Part shown: positions 55,133 to 64,000 of the stretch, piece after piece
Position numbering within the stretch: the stretch's first letter is position 1
How the letters are laid out: the number at the start of each line of letters is the position of its first letter
DNA from: Alphaproteobacteria bacterium
GTDB lineage: Bacteria > Pseudomonadota > Alphaproteobacteria > Micropepsales > Micropepsaceae
Length of the DNA: 64,000 bases
Assembly (NCBI GenBank): GCA_015654635.1
Contig: JAATGP010000035.1
Location: 1-64,000 of the forward strand
Direction: 5' to 3'
Position numbers and translations under genes: made by a program
Notes under the pieces: model-generated
Told to the model about the DNA's origin: nothing
Database searches by the model: none
What the model saw: the letters and a program-made list of their open reading frames with translations, nothing else

Positions 55133-56651
55133 AGGCTTATCATGTCTGCTGTCGCTGTTCTTGTGCGGCTGTGCCACTTCGGCGCTGGAGATGGCACCCG
55201 CAAGCCCCGACCATCCTTGGCAACCCCCCACCGACGCCTCTGGCGAAATCCTCCCCGGCGCTCTGCCACCAGCCGATGCGAGCGCCCCGAAGGACTATGT
55301 TCTGCCCGCCAATACCGCGCTGGCGCAGCTGCCACGGGTTCCTGCCGGCATCGACGCTCATGCTTACACCCTGCCGGAGTTGATCGACATTGCCCAGTCG
55401 AACAATCCCTCAACCCGCATCGCTTGGGCGGAAGCCCGCAATGCGGCCTTGGCTGCCGGCATCGCAAAAAGCGCTTATTTGCCTGACATTTCTGCAATCG
55501 TGGTGGGTGGCTATCAAACCGGTTATCACAGCGCCAGCACTTTAGGGCTGAATACAAGCAATAGCGAAACCATCAAAGGCACCATCTCCGCGCTGTCGTT
55601 GCAATGGCTGCTCTTCGATTTTGGCAAGCGCGCCGCCGTGGTGGAAGCCGCCGAGCAGCTTTCTGTCATCTCCAATATCGCTTTCACCGCCAGCCATCAG
55701 CAAGTGATCTATCAGGTGAGTCTCGCTTTCTACGCCAAGGCGGCGGCCGATGCGCGGCTGCAGACCGCCAAGCAAGCTTTGCTGAACACGTCCGATGTGG
55801 AAGCCGCCAGCGAGGCGCGTTTCAAACAAGGGGTGGGCACGGTGGTCGAGACCGCACTGGCCCGCCAAGCCTCGGCCCAGGCGCGTTTCGATCTCGTGAC
55901 CGCGGAAGGGGCAGCCGAAGATGCCTATAGCGCATTACTGGAAGCGATGGGCATCTCACCCTTGACCAAGCTGAAGACGGCAGACCTGTCGCGGCGCCCG
56001 CTGTCAGCTGCCATGTCCCAACCCATTGATCAGGTCGTGGCCGCGGCGCTGGCGCGGCGCCCCGATATGCTGTCAGCCCATGCCGCGCATCAGGCAAGCC
56101 TTGCCAATCTGCGCGCCGCCGAAGATGAGTTCATGCCCAAACTTTTTCTCAGCACCACCGGCTCCTATAGCGAAGGCGGGCTGGAGACCAGTGTTCTTCC
56201 CGGCATTGCACAGGTGCCGCCGACGGTCAATTTGTCAGGCAATAAGCTGGGCGCCACGGCGTTTATTGGGTTGCATATTCCCATTTACGATGGCGGCACC
56301 CGCGCGGCATTGCTGGAACAGGCGCGCAGCAATGTCGGAAAATCCGACGCTACCTTCGCCCAAATACGCGACCAAGCCGTGCGCCAGATCGTCTCTGCTG
56401 GCAATACCGCCAAATCGAGTCTGGCAGCCTATGATGCAGCCCGCTCTTTGGTGTCAGCCACGCAGACCAGTTATGATGCCGCGCTGGCCGCTTATAAGCA
56501 TGGTGTCGGCAACATCACCGCTGTCACCACCGCCGAAACCCAGTTGCTACGCGCCCGTTATGCCGAGACCGATGCCTATTCGGGCGCCCTTGCGGCTGCG
56601 GCAACCTTGGCCCTCTCCGCGGGTGCGCTCGGAGCTGCGCCAGAGCAATGA
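55119..56651 (+). CDS. Outer-membrane efflux lipoprotein (NodT/MdtP-like)
   Basis: TolC-like outer-membrane channel of the RND/HlyD type, 510 residues. The signal ends in the lipobox LFLCGC, so it is lipid-anchored. Two OEP repeats are visible, the first with ELIDIAQSNNPSTRIAWAEARNAALAAGIAKSAYLPDI, the second with VVAAALARRPDMLSAHAAHQASLANLRAAEDEFMPKLFLS and PIYDGGTRAALLEQARS. It overlaps the FUSC gene by 14 bp, completing the adaptor-pump-channel operon. Confidence 0.92.
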   Translation: MRRLEGLSCLLSLFLCGCATSALEMAPASPDHPWQPPTDASGEILPGALPPADASAPKDYVLPANTALAQLPRVPAGIDAHAYTLPELIDIAQSNNPSTRIAWAEARNAALAAGIAKSAYLPDISAIVVGGYQTGYHSASTLGLNTSNSETIKGTISALSLQWLLFDFGKRAAVVEAAEQLSVISNIAFTASHQQVIYQVSLAFYAKAAADARLQTAKQALLNTSDVEAASEARFKQGVGTVVETALARQASAQARFDLVTAEGAAEDAYSALLEAMGISPLTKLKTADLSRRPLSAAMSQPIDQVVAAALARRPDMLSAHAAHQASLANLRAAEDEFMPKLFLSTTGSYSEGGLETSVLPGIAQVPPTVNLSGNKLGATAFIGLHIPIYDGGTRAALLEQARSNVGKSDATFAQIRDQAVRQIVSAGNTAKSSLAAYDAARSLVSATQTSYDAALAAYKHGVGNITAVTTAETQLLRARYAETDAYSGALAAAATLALSAGALGAAPEQ

Positions 56652-56794
56652 CCATGAACGGTCCATTCCGCCACAGAACTGCGACCGCCGCTCAGGCATA
56701 AGGCAACGAATACGTATGCGTAAAGCCTGTGCGGCTTAGGCGGGGCGCGCCAGCGTGCTAATCTCTGTCCAACAAAAACAGGGGAGGCCACGAC

Positions 56795-58522
56795 ATGTCT
56801 CGTGCATTCGCGAAGGTTTGCAGTTGCCTTGCGCTGGCGGCGATGCTCACCGCTGCTGCGGCCGAAACCAGCCGCTTGGCGCCGTGGTGGAGCGGAGCCA
56901 TCGTCTACGAAATTTATCCTCGTAGTTTTCAGGATTCGAATGGCGATGGTGTGGGTGACCTCAACGGTATCACCGCGCGCCTTGATTACATCAAATCCTT
57001 GGGCGTGGACGCGATCTGGTTGACGCCGATCTATCCCTCGCCGCTGGTCGATTTCGGTTACGATATTTCCGATTACACCGCGATCGATCCGCAGTACGGC
57101 ACGCTTGCCGATTTCGATCGGCTGGTGGCCGAGGCCAAAAAACGGAACATCCGCATCGTGATAGATCTGGTTTTGAACCACACCTCAGACAAGCACGCTT
57201 GGTTCCAAGAATCGGCCAGCTCCAAAGACAATCCCAAACGCGATTGGTATGTTTGGCGTGACGGCGAGGGGCCGGGTAAGCCGCCGAACAATTGGCAGTC
57301 CGTCTTCGGCCATGGTGGTTGGCAATACGACGCCAAGACCGGCCAGTGGTACTGGCACAAATTCTACGCCGGGCAACCGGACCTTAATTGGCGTAATCCG
57401 AAGGTTGCGGAGGCAATGTATAATGTGGAGCGCTTTTGGATCGCCCGCGGCGTGGCCGGCTTTCGTCTCGATGCCATTACCACCTTGTTTGAAGACCCAG
57501 CATTGCACGATGAGGGCGTTGTTAAAGATGCGTCTGGAAAACCCGTAATCAACGCCTTCGGTGATCCTCAGCTCGATGATACGCGGACCAACAACTTACC
57601 CGAAGTGCACGACATTTTACGCCAAATTCGCAAGGTCGCCGACGCCGCCTCCGGCAAAGAGGCCGTCTTGATCGGCGAGACCTATGTCGCCAGCATTGCC
57701 GATCTGAAGAAAATGTATGGCGCCCACAATGACGAACTCCAAATGCCCATGGATTTGCAAGTCGGCTTCGTCAACAAATTGGATGTGGCGCGTTTTCGCT
57801 CTTTGATCAACGCCGCCGAAACAGGGCTTGGCGATCATGAGCCGCTTCTCGTCCTCGACAATCATGACAATCCGCGCTGGGACCGTTATGGCGATGGCGT
57901 TCATAACGAAGACATCGGTCGCGTCTTGGCGACGGTGATCCTCGGCTCGCGTGGCGCCGCCATGTATTACTATGGCGACGAGATCGGCATGGTGACCACG
58001 CCGCCGATGCGCAAGGAAGATGTTCGCGATCCGGTGGGTGTTACTGGCTGGCCGAAGCAGAAGGGACGTGACGGCGAGCGCACGCCAATGCAGTGGAACG
58101 CCGGGCCTAATGCTGGCTTTTCGCCCGCGGGGGTTAAGCCGTGGCTCGCCATACCACCTGCCGCCGTCACGGCGAATGTTGCCGCGGAGGACGGCAAGCC
58201 GGACACGCTTCTGGCTTGGTACCGCCAACTCGGAGGGTTGCGAAAGACCAACGCGGCCCTCCGGGACGGTGACGAGGTTATGCTCAACACCGCCGACACC
58301 CATGTACTTGCGTGGTTGCGGCGCACACCCGCGGGGGAGGCAGTGCTGCTTGCATGCAATTTCACGGCGGAGCCACAGAACGTCAGTTTCGATCTTAATG
58401 CGCTTAATGTTCGCGCTGCCAATGTTCTCTCGCTGATGAACACACCAGGCCAGGTCGTTCCAAGGTCACTTGCCAAGATGGTTTTGAAGCCGTTCGGCGT
58501 TGTGATTCTGCAGCTGCACTAA
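56795..58522 (+). CDS. Secreted GH13 alpha-glucosidase
   Basis: Alpha-glucosidase/oligo-1,6-glucosidase-type GH13 enzyme, 575 residues, with a signal peptide (FAKVCSCLALAAMLTAAAA). Motifs: IVYEIYPRSFQDSNGDGVGDL at the start of the barrel, region I VIDLVLNHTS, region II GFRLDAITTLF with the nucleophile Asp, region III LIGETY with the acid Glu, region IV LVLDNHDNPR with the stabilising Asp. A C-terminal beta domain ends the protein. It probably releases glucose from alpha-glucosides in the periplasm. It is a single gene with its own promoter region (56652-56794) and ends convergent with the GH2 gene. Confidence 0.93.
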   Translation: MSRAFAKVCSCLALAAMLTAAAAETSRLAPWWSGAIVYEIYPRSFQDSNGDGVGDLNGITARLDYIKSLGVDAIWLTPIYPSPLVDFGYDISDYTAIDPQYGTLADFDRLVAEAKKRNIRIVIDLVLNHTSDKHAWFQESASSKDNPKRDWYVWRDGEGPGKPPNNWQSVFGHGGWQYDAKTGQWYWHKFYAGQPDLNWRNPKVAEAMYNVERFWIARGVAGFRLDAITTLFEDPALHDEGVVKDASGKPVINAFGDPQLDDTRTNNLPEVHDILRQIRKVADAASGKEAVLIGETYVASIADLKKMYGAHNDELQMPMDLQVGFVNKLDVARFRSLINAAETGLGDHEPLLVLDNHDNPRWDRYGDGVHNEDIGRVLATVILGSRGAAMYYYGDEIGMVTTPPMRKEDVRDPVGVTGWPKQKGRDGERTPMQWNAGPNAGFSPAGVKPWLAIPPAAVTANVAAEDGKPDTLLAWYRQLGGLRKTNAALRDGDEVMLNTADTHVLAWLRRTPAGEAVLLACNFTAEPQNVSFDLNALNVRAANVLSLMNTPGQVVPRSLAKMVLKPFGVVILQLH

Positions 58523-58543
58523 CGCTCCGGTGCCCAGCCGCCG

Positions 58544-61147
58544 CTATTCCGCGACAATCTCACATGCTGAAAGCAGGGCCTGCCCTTTCGCGGCATGAAA
58601 TTCGAGGTTCAAGAATCCGCCCGTAACTTTCGTATGAAAACTCCGCGTATAGCCCTTGTGGCGCCCACCTGCTGCAACGAAGACATCGAAATTCCGTACC
58701 ACCGTTATGCCATTGGCGCGCACATCAAATACCCGTTCCCCGGCCTTGGATGCCACTGGCTCCGCAAAGTGGAGAGTCACGCTGTAGCGTCCATCCGGTA
58801 AGGGAACATGATACGAAAAGGCACCCTCGCGATAGCTATCATAGAGACTGCTTTCGGCCGCCGCCGCCGTCACGTGGCCTCGCGTATCCGGCAGGCCGGT
58901 GCCCCTTGCGGTGCCGCCATCGAAATACATGTCGGAGCCAAAACGCAGCCCGGTGGATGTGATCATGCCCACAATGTCGCCCGCTTTTATGCGCACGACG
59001 CCCGGATTGCCGCCATAATGCCACTGAAGCGTATCCGAAAGCGGCGCACCGCCGCCGATCGCCGTTGCCTTCAACACATTGTTTCCCGCATCAAGATGCA
59101 CAGCCTTCCACAGGCAGATACTGCCGGTGCAAGACGTGGTGCCTACCAGTTTGCCGTTCAAGACAAGCGAGGCAGCCGGTGTATTGCTGTATGCTTCGAC
59201 GTCGAGCACGCCATAAGGACGGTCGGTGTAACGCCGTCCCACCAAGTGTAGCGTCGGCGCCGTATTCCAATTGGCACGGTAGAAATAAAATGCATCCTTG
59301 CGCACCGCACGGTCGATTGTCACCAGCCCTTTGTCGTTGATATCGATAAGGTCGCCCTCTTCTCGGCCCGGGGTGGCGAAGTCGAACATATTCCAAATGA
59401 AGACTCCCCAGAGATAAGGTCGCGCCGCGAGTTGCTTCCAGGAAGCTTCATGATAAAGGTTTTGATATTCTTCGGGGTGCGGCCGGCCATGAGGGTTGAC
59501 CAGCCCGCCGTTCGGATTGTCGCTATGCTGACTCAGGGCTGCGCCTGCACCATATTCTGAAACGCCGATAGGAAGCCGGGGATGAGCCGCGTGAGCGCGG
59601 TCAAGAAAAGGGCCGAAATCGTCGAATTCGCCGTTGTACCAGCCGAAATAGCGGTTGTAGCCGACCGCATCCGTAAGACCGACAAGAACATCGCGATTGG
59701 GCGCCGTGGCTTGTTCACAGCAATCGGCAAGCGCCGAAGGGCGCGACGAGTCTTCCTGCCGTACCAGTTCGGCCAGGACGCGGACCAGAGGTCCGGCCTT
59801 GCTCGGCCCATTCTTCGCAATGGCGCGCAGATCAACCTCATTGCCCACAGACCACATCACAATTGACGGATGATTGTAATTCTGCCGGATCAGCTCAGTA
59901 AGTTGCTGGCGCGCATTGGTCGTCAATGCGGGTGATGCGGGCGTCCCGTCAAACGAAACCTCATTGACCAGCGGAACTTCTGCCCAAACCGCGAACCCGC
60001 GCCGGTCGGCTTCGTCGTAACTGCATTGGTCATGCTGATAATGGGCGAGGCGCACCGCATTGGCGCCGACATCTTCAACAAGATCGAAGTCGCGTTTCTG
60101 GTCCGCACACCGCATCGCCCAGCCTTTGCCACCCTCATCTTGGTGCAGGGCGACACCCCTTAAGAACAGATGCTTGCCGTTTAAGAAAAATCCCTTGTCG
60201 GCATCGAAGGTCATGGTTCTAAGGCCCAGCGGCTGACCGGATTCGTCCAGTGGTGAGCCATTTTTCCGCTGTAGCGTCACCACCACTCTATAGAGATAGG
60301 GATCGTCTGTTCCGTTCCACAGATGTGGGGACGCGATATCAAGTGTGGTGGAAACACTCGCCACGGCTCGCGGGCTAGCGGAAACAGCCTGAATCCGGCG
60401 GGCCACGATCTTGCCGCTGGAATCTTCCACACGAACGGTCAATTGCAGTTTAGCCGCCTCGCCCAGATCGTTGGCGATGCGCGTACGCACATCGATTTTC
60501 GCTTTGCCGCTGCTGATATCGCGGGCGCTCGCATAAACGCCAGGCCCGCCGAAATCCATCAAGTCGATATGCTGCGGGGAGGTGACGATCAGTGAAACGT
60601 TGCGGTAGATGCCGCCGTGCTTGAAGAAGTCGCCGGAGAGGGGGATCACCGATGCTGTGGTTGAACCCGGTGCCGGAATGCTATTGTCGGCCTTGACGGC
60701 CAATATATTCTGTTTGCCGCGAAGCATGGCCCCGGTGGCATCGAAGCGAAAGCGCGCAAATGCCCCCTCGTGCTTGCCGAGATAATGTCCGTTCAGCCAA
60801 ACATCGGCGATCGTTCCAACGCCGTCGAACTGCAGAAAATAACGCTCCGCCTCGCCAGCCTTGGGGGTCTCAAAGGATAGCCGGTACCACGCCGGGCCCG
60901 AATAGGCATCCGAAGCATAAGCTTGGCCTTGCGGGCCACCAATTCTGTTCCAGGTATGAGGCAGGTCAACCTTCTGCCAAGCCGCATCGCTAAACTGCGG
61001 CGCTTGCTGGCCGCTCTCGGTGCCCGCTTTGGCGAAGCGCCAGCCCTTGTCGAGCGCAATGATTTTGCGATCCGCCGCCGAAGCCGTCAAGGAGGATGCT
61101 AAGCACGCACTTAACGCGGCCAAGGCGCAACGGTGAGGCAATGTCAT
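58544..61147 (-). CDS. Secreted GH2 beta-galactosidase-like enzyme with C-terminal malectin domain
   Basis: An 867-residue exported beta-glycosidase (signal from ATG 61147, with GGGGAGG upstream). The jelly-roll domain carries FSDAAWQKVDLPHTWNR and WYRLSFETP; the Ig-like domain follows; the barrel has FLNGKHLFLRGVALHQDEGG, acid/base Glu in MWSVGNEVD and nucleophile Glu in IGVSEYGAGA. The last 150 residues (AAESSLYDSYREGAFSYHVPLPDGRYSVTLHFAEPV...RVFDVRANG) are a malectin-like carbohydrate-binding domain. The linked GH17 suggests a beta-glucan or galactan substrate; exact specificity is unknown. Confidence 0.92.
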   Translation of the reverse strand: MTLPHRCALAALSACLASSLTASAADRKIIALDKGWRFAKAGTESGQQAPQFSDAAWQKVDLPHTWNRIGGPQGQAYASDAYSGPAWYRLSFETPKAGEAERYFLQFDGVGTIADVWLNGHYLGKHEGAFARFRFDATGAMLRGKQNILAVKADNSIPAPGSTTASVIPLSGDFFKHGGIYRNVSLIVTSPQHIDLMDFGGPGVYASARDISSGKAKIDVRTRIANDLGEAAKLQLTVRVEDSSGKIVARRIQAVSASPRAVASVSTTLDIASPHLWNGTDDPYLYRVVVTLQRKNGSPLDESGQPLGLRTMTFDADKGFFLNGKHLFLRGVALHQDEGGKGWAMRCADQKRDFDLVEDVGANAVRLAHYQHDQCSYDEADRRGFAVWAEVPLVNEVSFDGTPASPALTTNARQQLTELIRQNYNHPSIVMWSVGNEVDLRAIAKNGPSKAGPLVRVLAELVRQEDSSRPSALADCCEQATAPNRDVLVGLTDAVGYNRYFGWYNGEFDDFGPFLDRAHAAHPRLPIGVSEYGAGAALSQHSDNPNGGLVNPHGRPHPEEYQNLYHEASWKQLAARPYLWGVFIWNMFDFATPGREEGDLIDINDKGLVTIDRAVRKDAFYFYRANWNTAPTLHLVGRRYTDRPYGVLDVEAYSNTPAASLVLNGKLVGTTSCTGSICLWKAVHLDAGNNVLKATAIGGGAPLSDTLQWHYGGNPGVVRIKAGDIVGMITSTGLRFGSDMYFDGGTARGTGLPDTRGHVTAAAAESSLYDSYREGAFSYHVPLPDGRYSVTLHFAEPVASKAGERVFDVRANGITVVRNFDVFVAAGGRHKGYTRSFHTKVTGGFLNLEFHAAKGQALLSACEIVAE

Positions 61148-61332
61148 GTCATCCTCCCCCTGTGAACATCGAGAGGCCACCATCGTCTGCACGCCAGTGT
61201 TGCGCAAGGCCGTGGATCGCCGGTTTAGCATCACCACCGTGAATCATGGGCATTTATCGAATTGGGACAAAAACGTCGCCGGAGATTGGCATTGTCAATG
61301 ATCTTGCTTTTGCACATTCGTCCTAGATGCGT

Positions 61333-61346
61333 TGATATCGTTACCA
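61333..61346. promoter_or_regulatory. Candidate LacI-family operator 1
   Basis: TGATATCGTTACCA has the LacI-family form TGRTAWCG-WTACCA around a central CG. It lies in the 656-bp divergent region between the GH2 gene and the symporter, 186 bp upstream of the GH2 start. Confidence 0.55.
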
Positions 61347-61451
61347 TATATATAATCAAACAGTTATGGGCATAAGGGGGCCCTTCTTCGCGCCACGCGG
61401 CGCCTGCGTGGGGTGGCGCCGTGGCAAATCGCTGGAATATCCGGCAAGATG

Positions 61452-61465
61452 TGGTAACGATTCCA
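61452..61465. promoter_or_regulatory. Candidate LacI-family operator 2
   Basis: TGGTAACGATTCCA has a full left half-site TGGTAACG and a close right half-site. It is 119 bp, centre to centre, from operator 1. A wider inverted repeat TGTGG/CCACA encloses it. The rest of 61148-61803 shows no gene. Confidence 0.6.
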
Positions 61466-61803
61466 CAATGTGGTAGAGAGTAAGGGAACTTCGCAATCAA
61501 TTTTGTTTGTATGGGCGTGTTCGATCGGAAGACGTTCTCATTTTCTACCAGAACCGCTGACAACCTGGGCGCCATTGGCCGTGCGACCTACGCGGTCGGT
61601 AGCGTCGGCTCGTTTAGCGTTTGCGCATTCCATAAGATTATGGCGACGGCGAAGGGCATCGTCCTCCCGCTAAAGGGGCGGCATTTCTGCCATACCATTT
61701 TTCTACAAACCGAGTTGCACGCGATGTTGTGGCGGGCGCACTCTTGCGCCAATTCTACCGGCGTGTGCGGTGTCTTTGATGAATGATTCGGGGGGGAAGG
61801 CGC

Positions 61804-63165
61804 ATGAATAGGATAATGGAAGTCCCGGGCGCGCGCGTTCCGCTCGGCGAGAAGATCGGCTATTCGCTAGGTGATGCGGCTTCAAACCTCTATTGGAAGA
61901 CGTTCGAGTTTTATCTGATGATTTTCTATACCGATATCTTCGGCATTTCCGCTGCGACTATCGGGACCATGTTGCTGGTAACACGTCTGGCCGATGCCGT
62001 TGCGGATCCGGTCATGGGCGCTATCGCCGACCGCACGCAAACCCGCTTTGGTCATTTTAGGCCCTATCTGATCTGGTTTGCACTTCCCTTGGCCGCCGCA
62101 GGCGTTTTGACCTTTACCACGCCCAATTTGAGCGGTGACGGCAAGGTGGTCTACGCTTACATCACTTATTCATTGCTGATGTTTCTTTATACCGCGGTCA
62201 ACATTCCCTACACGGCGCTGATGGGCGTCATGACCTCAAATTCCAAAGAACGCACGGTGATTTCCTCCGTCCGTTTTCTGGGGGCCTTCACAGCCGGCAT
62301 ATTGGTCCAATATCTCACGCCAACCTTTGTGCGCGTTTTGGGGCAGGGCAGCGATACACTGGGTTGGCAACGCACCATGATTCTCTATGGCATTATCGCG
62401 GTTGCCATGTTGATCGCTTGTTTTCTCACCACCCGCGAACGTGTCACACCGCCACCGCAGCAAAAGGCTGACCTTCGAAGCGATGTGACGGCTCTGGTGG
62501 CGAGCCGCCCCTGGCAGGTGCTGTTTGCCGTCATGGTTTTGGTTTTGGCGGCACTCACCATTAAGGGATCGGATGGGGCCTATTACTTCAAATACTTTAT
62601 CCATAACGAGCGGCTTCTGCCGGCCTTTCTGGTTTCCAACGGCTTTGCCTTTATCGCCGCCGTGGCGGTGGCGTCATTCTTGGCCAAGATATTTGGCAAA
62701 AAAGCACTCTTCATGTTTGCCGTTGGTGCTGGGGGCGTGGTGATCGGTGGTTTTTGGATGGCGCGCCCCACCGACATTGCGGCCATCTTTGCGCTGCAGA
62801 TTGTTTCGAGCTTCATTATCGGTTTCAACTCGCCGCTGGTTTTCGCCATGTTCGCGGATGTGGCGGACGAAACCGAATGGCGCAGCGGCCGGCGCAACAC
62901 AGGCCTCGTTTTTGCGTCGGCGATCTTTAGCACCAAAGCAGGCTGGGCTATCGGGGCGTGGATGTTCGGATTGCTGTTGAGCCATTTCGGCTATGTGCCC
63001 AATGCGGTGCAAACGGCCTGGGCGTTATGCGCTGTGGTGCTGGCGACTAGTTGGCTTCCCTGTGCCCTGATGGTCGCCGCCGCGCTTCTGATGCAGTTCT
63101 ATCCTTTGACCGAGGCGCAGATGGTCAGGATTGAATCCGATCTCAAAAACCGCCGGGGAGGCTAA
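61804..63165 (+). CDS. GPH-family glycoside:cation symporter
   Basis: Inner-membrane sugar symporter of the MelB/XynP family, 453 residues with about 12 helices. Family segments are GEKIGYSLGDAASNLYWKTFEFYLMIFYTDIFG at the N-terminus, RLADAVADPVMGAIADRTQTRFGHFRPYL with the cation-site Asp, and FADVADETEWRSGRRNTGLVFAS late in the protein. ATG 61804 has GGGGGGAAGG upstream. It is followed after 1 bp by a GH17 gene, so it likely imports sugars released by that enzyme or by the divergent GH2. Confidence 0.93.
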   Translation: MNRIMEVPGARVPLGEKIGYSLGDAASNLYWKTFEFYLMIFYTDIFGISAATIGTMLLVTRLADAVADPVMGAIADRTQTRFGHFRPYLIWFALPLAAAGVLTFTTPNLSGDGKVVYAYITYSLLMFLYTAVNIPYTALMGVMTSNSKERTVISSVRFLGAFTAGILVQYLTPTFVRVLGQGSDTLGWQRTMILYGIIAVAMLIACFLTTRERVTPPPQQKADLRSDVTALVASRPWQVLFAVMVLVLAALTIKGSDGAYYFKYFIHNERLLPAFLVSNGFAFIAAVAVASFLAKIFGKKALFMFAVGAGGVVIGGFWMARPTDIAAIFALQIVSSFIIGFNSPLVFAMFADVADETEWRSGRRNTGLVFASAIFSTKAGWAIGAWMFGLLLSHFGYVPNAVQTAWALCAVVLATSWLPCALMVAAALLMQFYPLTEAQMVRIESDLKNRRGG

Positions 63166-63166
63166 T

Positions 63167-64000
63167 ATGAAGCGGGCACTCGCCACCGCATTTGTTCTGA
63201 GCCTAGTAACGCTCTGGCCACTCCACGCCGCTGCATGGGATGATGTCAATCTCACCCAACCGGGATGGCATGGCGACGGCATCGCTTATTCGGGCTATCG
63301 CATCGGGCAGAACCCCGATCGCGGTCTCTATCCCAGCCAAGCCCAAATTCTCGAAGATCTGAAACTGGTGGCGAAGTCCTGGAAGATTATCCGTCTCTAC
63401 AGCGCCGACCAGCATGCGGCGGATGTTCTGGCCGTGATCGCCCGTGAGAAGCTGGGTCTCAAAGTCATGCTGGGGGTTTGGCTGGATGGCAAGCCAGAAA
63501 AGCTCAATGCCAACAGCTTGCAAATTGTCCGGGCCATCCGTTTGGCCAATGAATATCCCGATCTCGTGGCGGCGGTGAATGTCGGCAACGAAATTCTGGT
63601 GTCCTGGTCTGATCACCGCCTGACAGAGGCGCAAGCCGAACGCTATGTTGTTACGGTTAAGGCGGGCGTGCGCTGTCCGGTCACGATTGCGGACGACACG
63701 CTTTATTGGCGCGATCCCGCGAGCAGGCTGGGCAAGGACATCGACTTTATCACGATGCACACCTATCCGATGTGGAATGGCGAAGACATCGATACCGCCT
63801 TCACTTCGACCATCCACAATTATGAAGTGGTCCGGGCGGCACAGCCGGGAAAAACCATAGTCATTGGCGAAGCGGGCTGGGCCACCTTTGCTGACAGCCC
63901 TAAGACTTTGCCAAGCGCGGCAAGCCAGGCCAAACAGCAGCGCTATTACCAGGAACTGAACGCCTGGGCGAAAGCATCCGGCGTCACGGTCTTTGTCTTC
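63167..64000 (+). CDS. GH17-like exo-beta-1,3-glucanase, N-terminal part (cut by window edge)
   Basis: The first 278 codons of a secreted glycosidase (signal MKRALATAFVLSLVTLWPLHAAA) are visible; no stop lies in the window. GH17 motifs are GIAYSGYRIGQNPDRGLYPS, IRLYSADQHAADVLAVI, the acid Glu in AAVNVGNEILVSW and the nucleophile Glu in VIGEAGWATFADS. Bacterial members cut beta-1,3-glucans such as laminarin or curdlan. GGGGAGG lies before ATG 63167, just after the symporter stop, so the two form an operon that may continue beyond the window. Confidence 0.88.
   Translation, partial: MKRALATAFVLSLVTLWPLHAAAWDDVNLTQPGWHGDGIAYSGYRIGQNPDRGLYPSQAQILEDLKLVAKSWKIIRLYSADQHAADVLAVIAREKLGLKVMLGVWLDGKPEKLNANSLQIVRAIRLANEYPDLVAAVNVGNEILVSWSDHRLTEAQAERYVVTVKAGVRCPVTIADDTLYWRDPASRLGKDIDFITMHTYPMWNGEDIDTAFTSTIHNYEVVRAAQPGKTIVIGEAGWATFADSPKTLPSAASQAKQQRYYQELNAWAKASGVTVFVF

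Noticed and set aside
61470..61786. Small plus-strand open frames upstream of the symporter
   Set aside because: Low-complexity Arg/Ser-rich translations in a promoter region, with no recognisable family.

Overview
The window is a GC-rich chromosomal segment from an alphaproteobacterium. The evidence is the gene order alaS, recA and a CckA-type hybrid kinase next to the flagellar export genes flhB-fliR-fliQ-fliE-flgC-flgB, with fliO-fliP divergent from them. A COQ9-family protein, a LexA box of the alphaproteobacterial GAAC-N7-GAAC kind, and a large TonB receptor with many secreted glycoside hydrolases fit a free-living, polysaccharide-using lineage (Caulobacterales or Rhizomicrobium-like). 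The genus cannot be read from the sequence alone.

Layout. 1-5.5 kb: housekeeping genes (alaS 5' part, recA, a small membrane protein, cckA). 5.6-9.4 kb: insert-like block with a secreted SGNH esterase overlapping a polysaccharide deacetylase, a decayed MNT-HEPN fusion and a nucleoside hydrolase. 9.5-14.1 kb: flagellar type III export and rod genes. 14.3-19.1 kb: DmeF-type Co/Ni exporter, two small secreted proteins, an ABC exporter pair. 19.3-29.5 kb: DEAD-box helicase, a broken beta-lactamase-family gene, rpsU, def, COQ9, two cupins, gamma-glutamyltransferase, a P1 peptidase and an OmpA-like lipoprotein. 29.7-33 kb: tRNA-Arg(ACG) followed by a scarred accessory stretch (GNAT-like protein, TetR pseudogene, IS21/istB remnant, two copies of a 67-bp repeat).

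33-45.6 kb is an alpha-glucoside (probably trehalose or maltose-like) locus: periplasmic trehalase, MFS permease, beta-phosphoglucomutase, GH65 phosphorylase, a TPR-glycosyltransferase protein, and a TonB receptor with an STN signalling domain plus its FecR anti-sigma and ECF sigma factor. 46.5-56.7 kb holds a secreted metallo-beta-lactamase-fold enzyme, a TetR regulator, a penicillin-acylase-family lipoprotein and a four-gene efflux unit resembling E. coli ytcA-mdtN-mdtO-mdtP. 56.8-64 kb is a second carbohydrate block: secreted GH13 alpha-glucosidase, GH2-malectin beta-galactosidase-like enzyme, GPH symporter and a GH17 enzyme cut by the window edge. Two LacI-type palindromes lie between the divergent GH2 and symporter genes.

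I found no CRISPR array, rRNA, prophage or intact mobile element, and no clear wholly new defence or biosynthetic system. The most unusual signals are the MNT-HEPN fusion that has lost both key residues of its toxin motif, a gene in the efflux unit that appears to start at an ATC codon, the tRNA-linked repeat island, and the sensory sugar locus.
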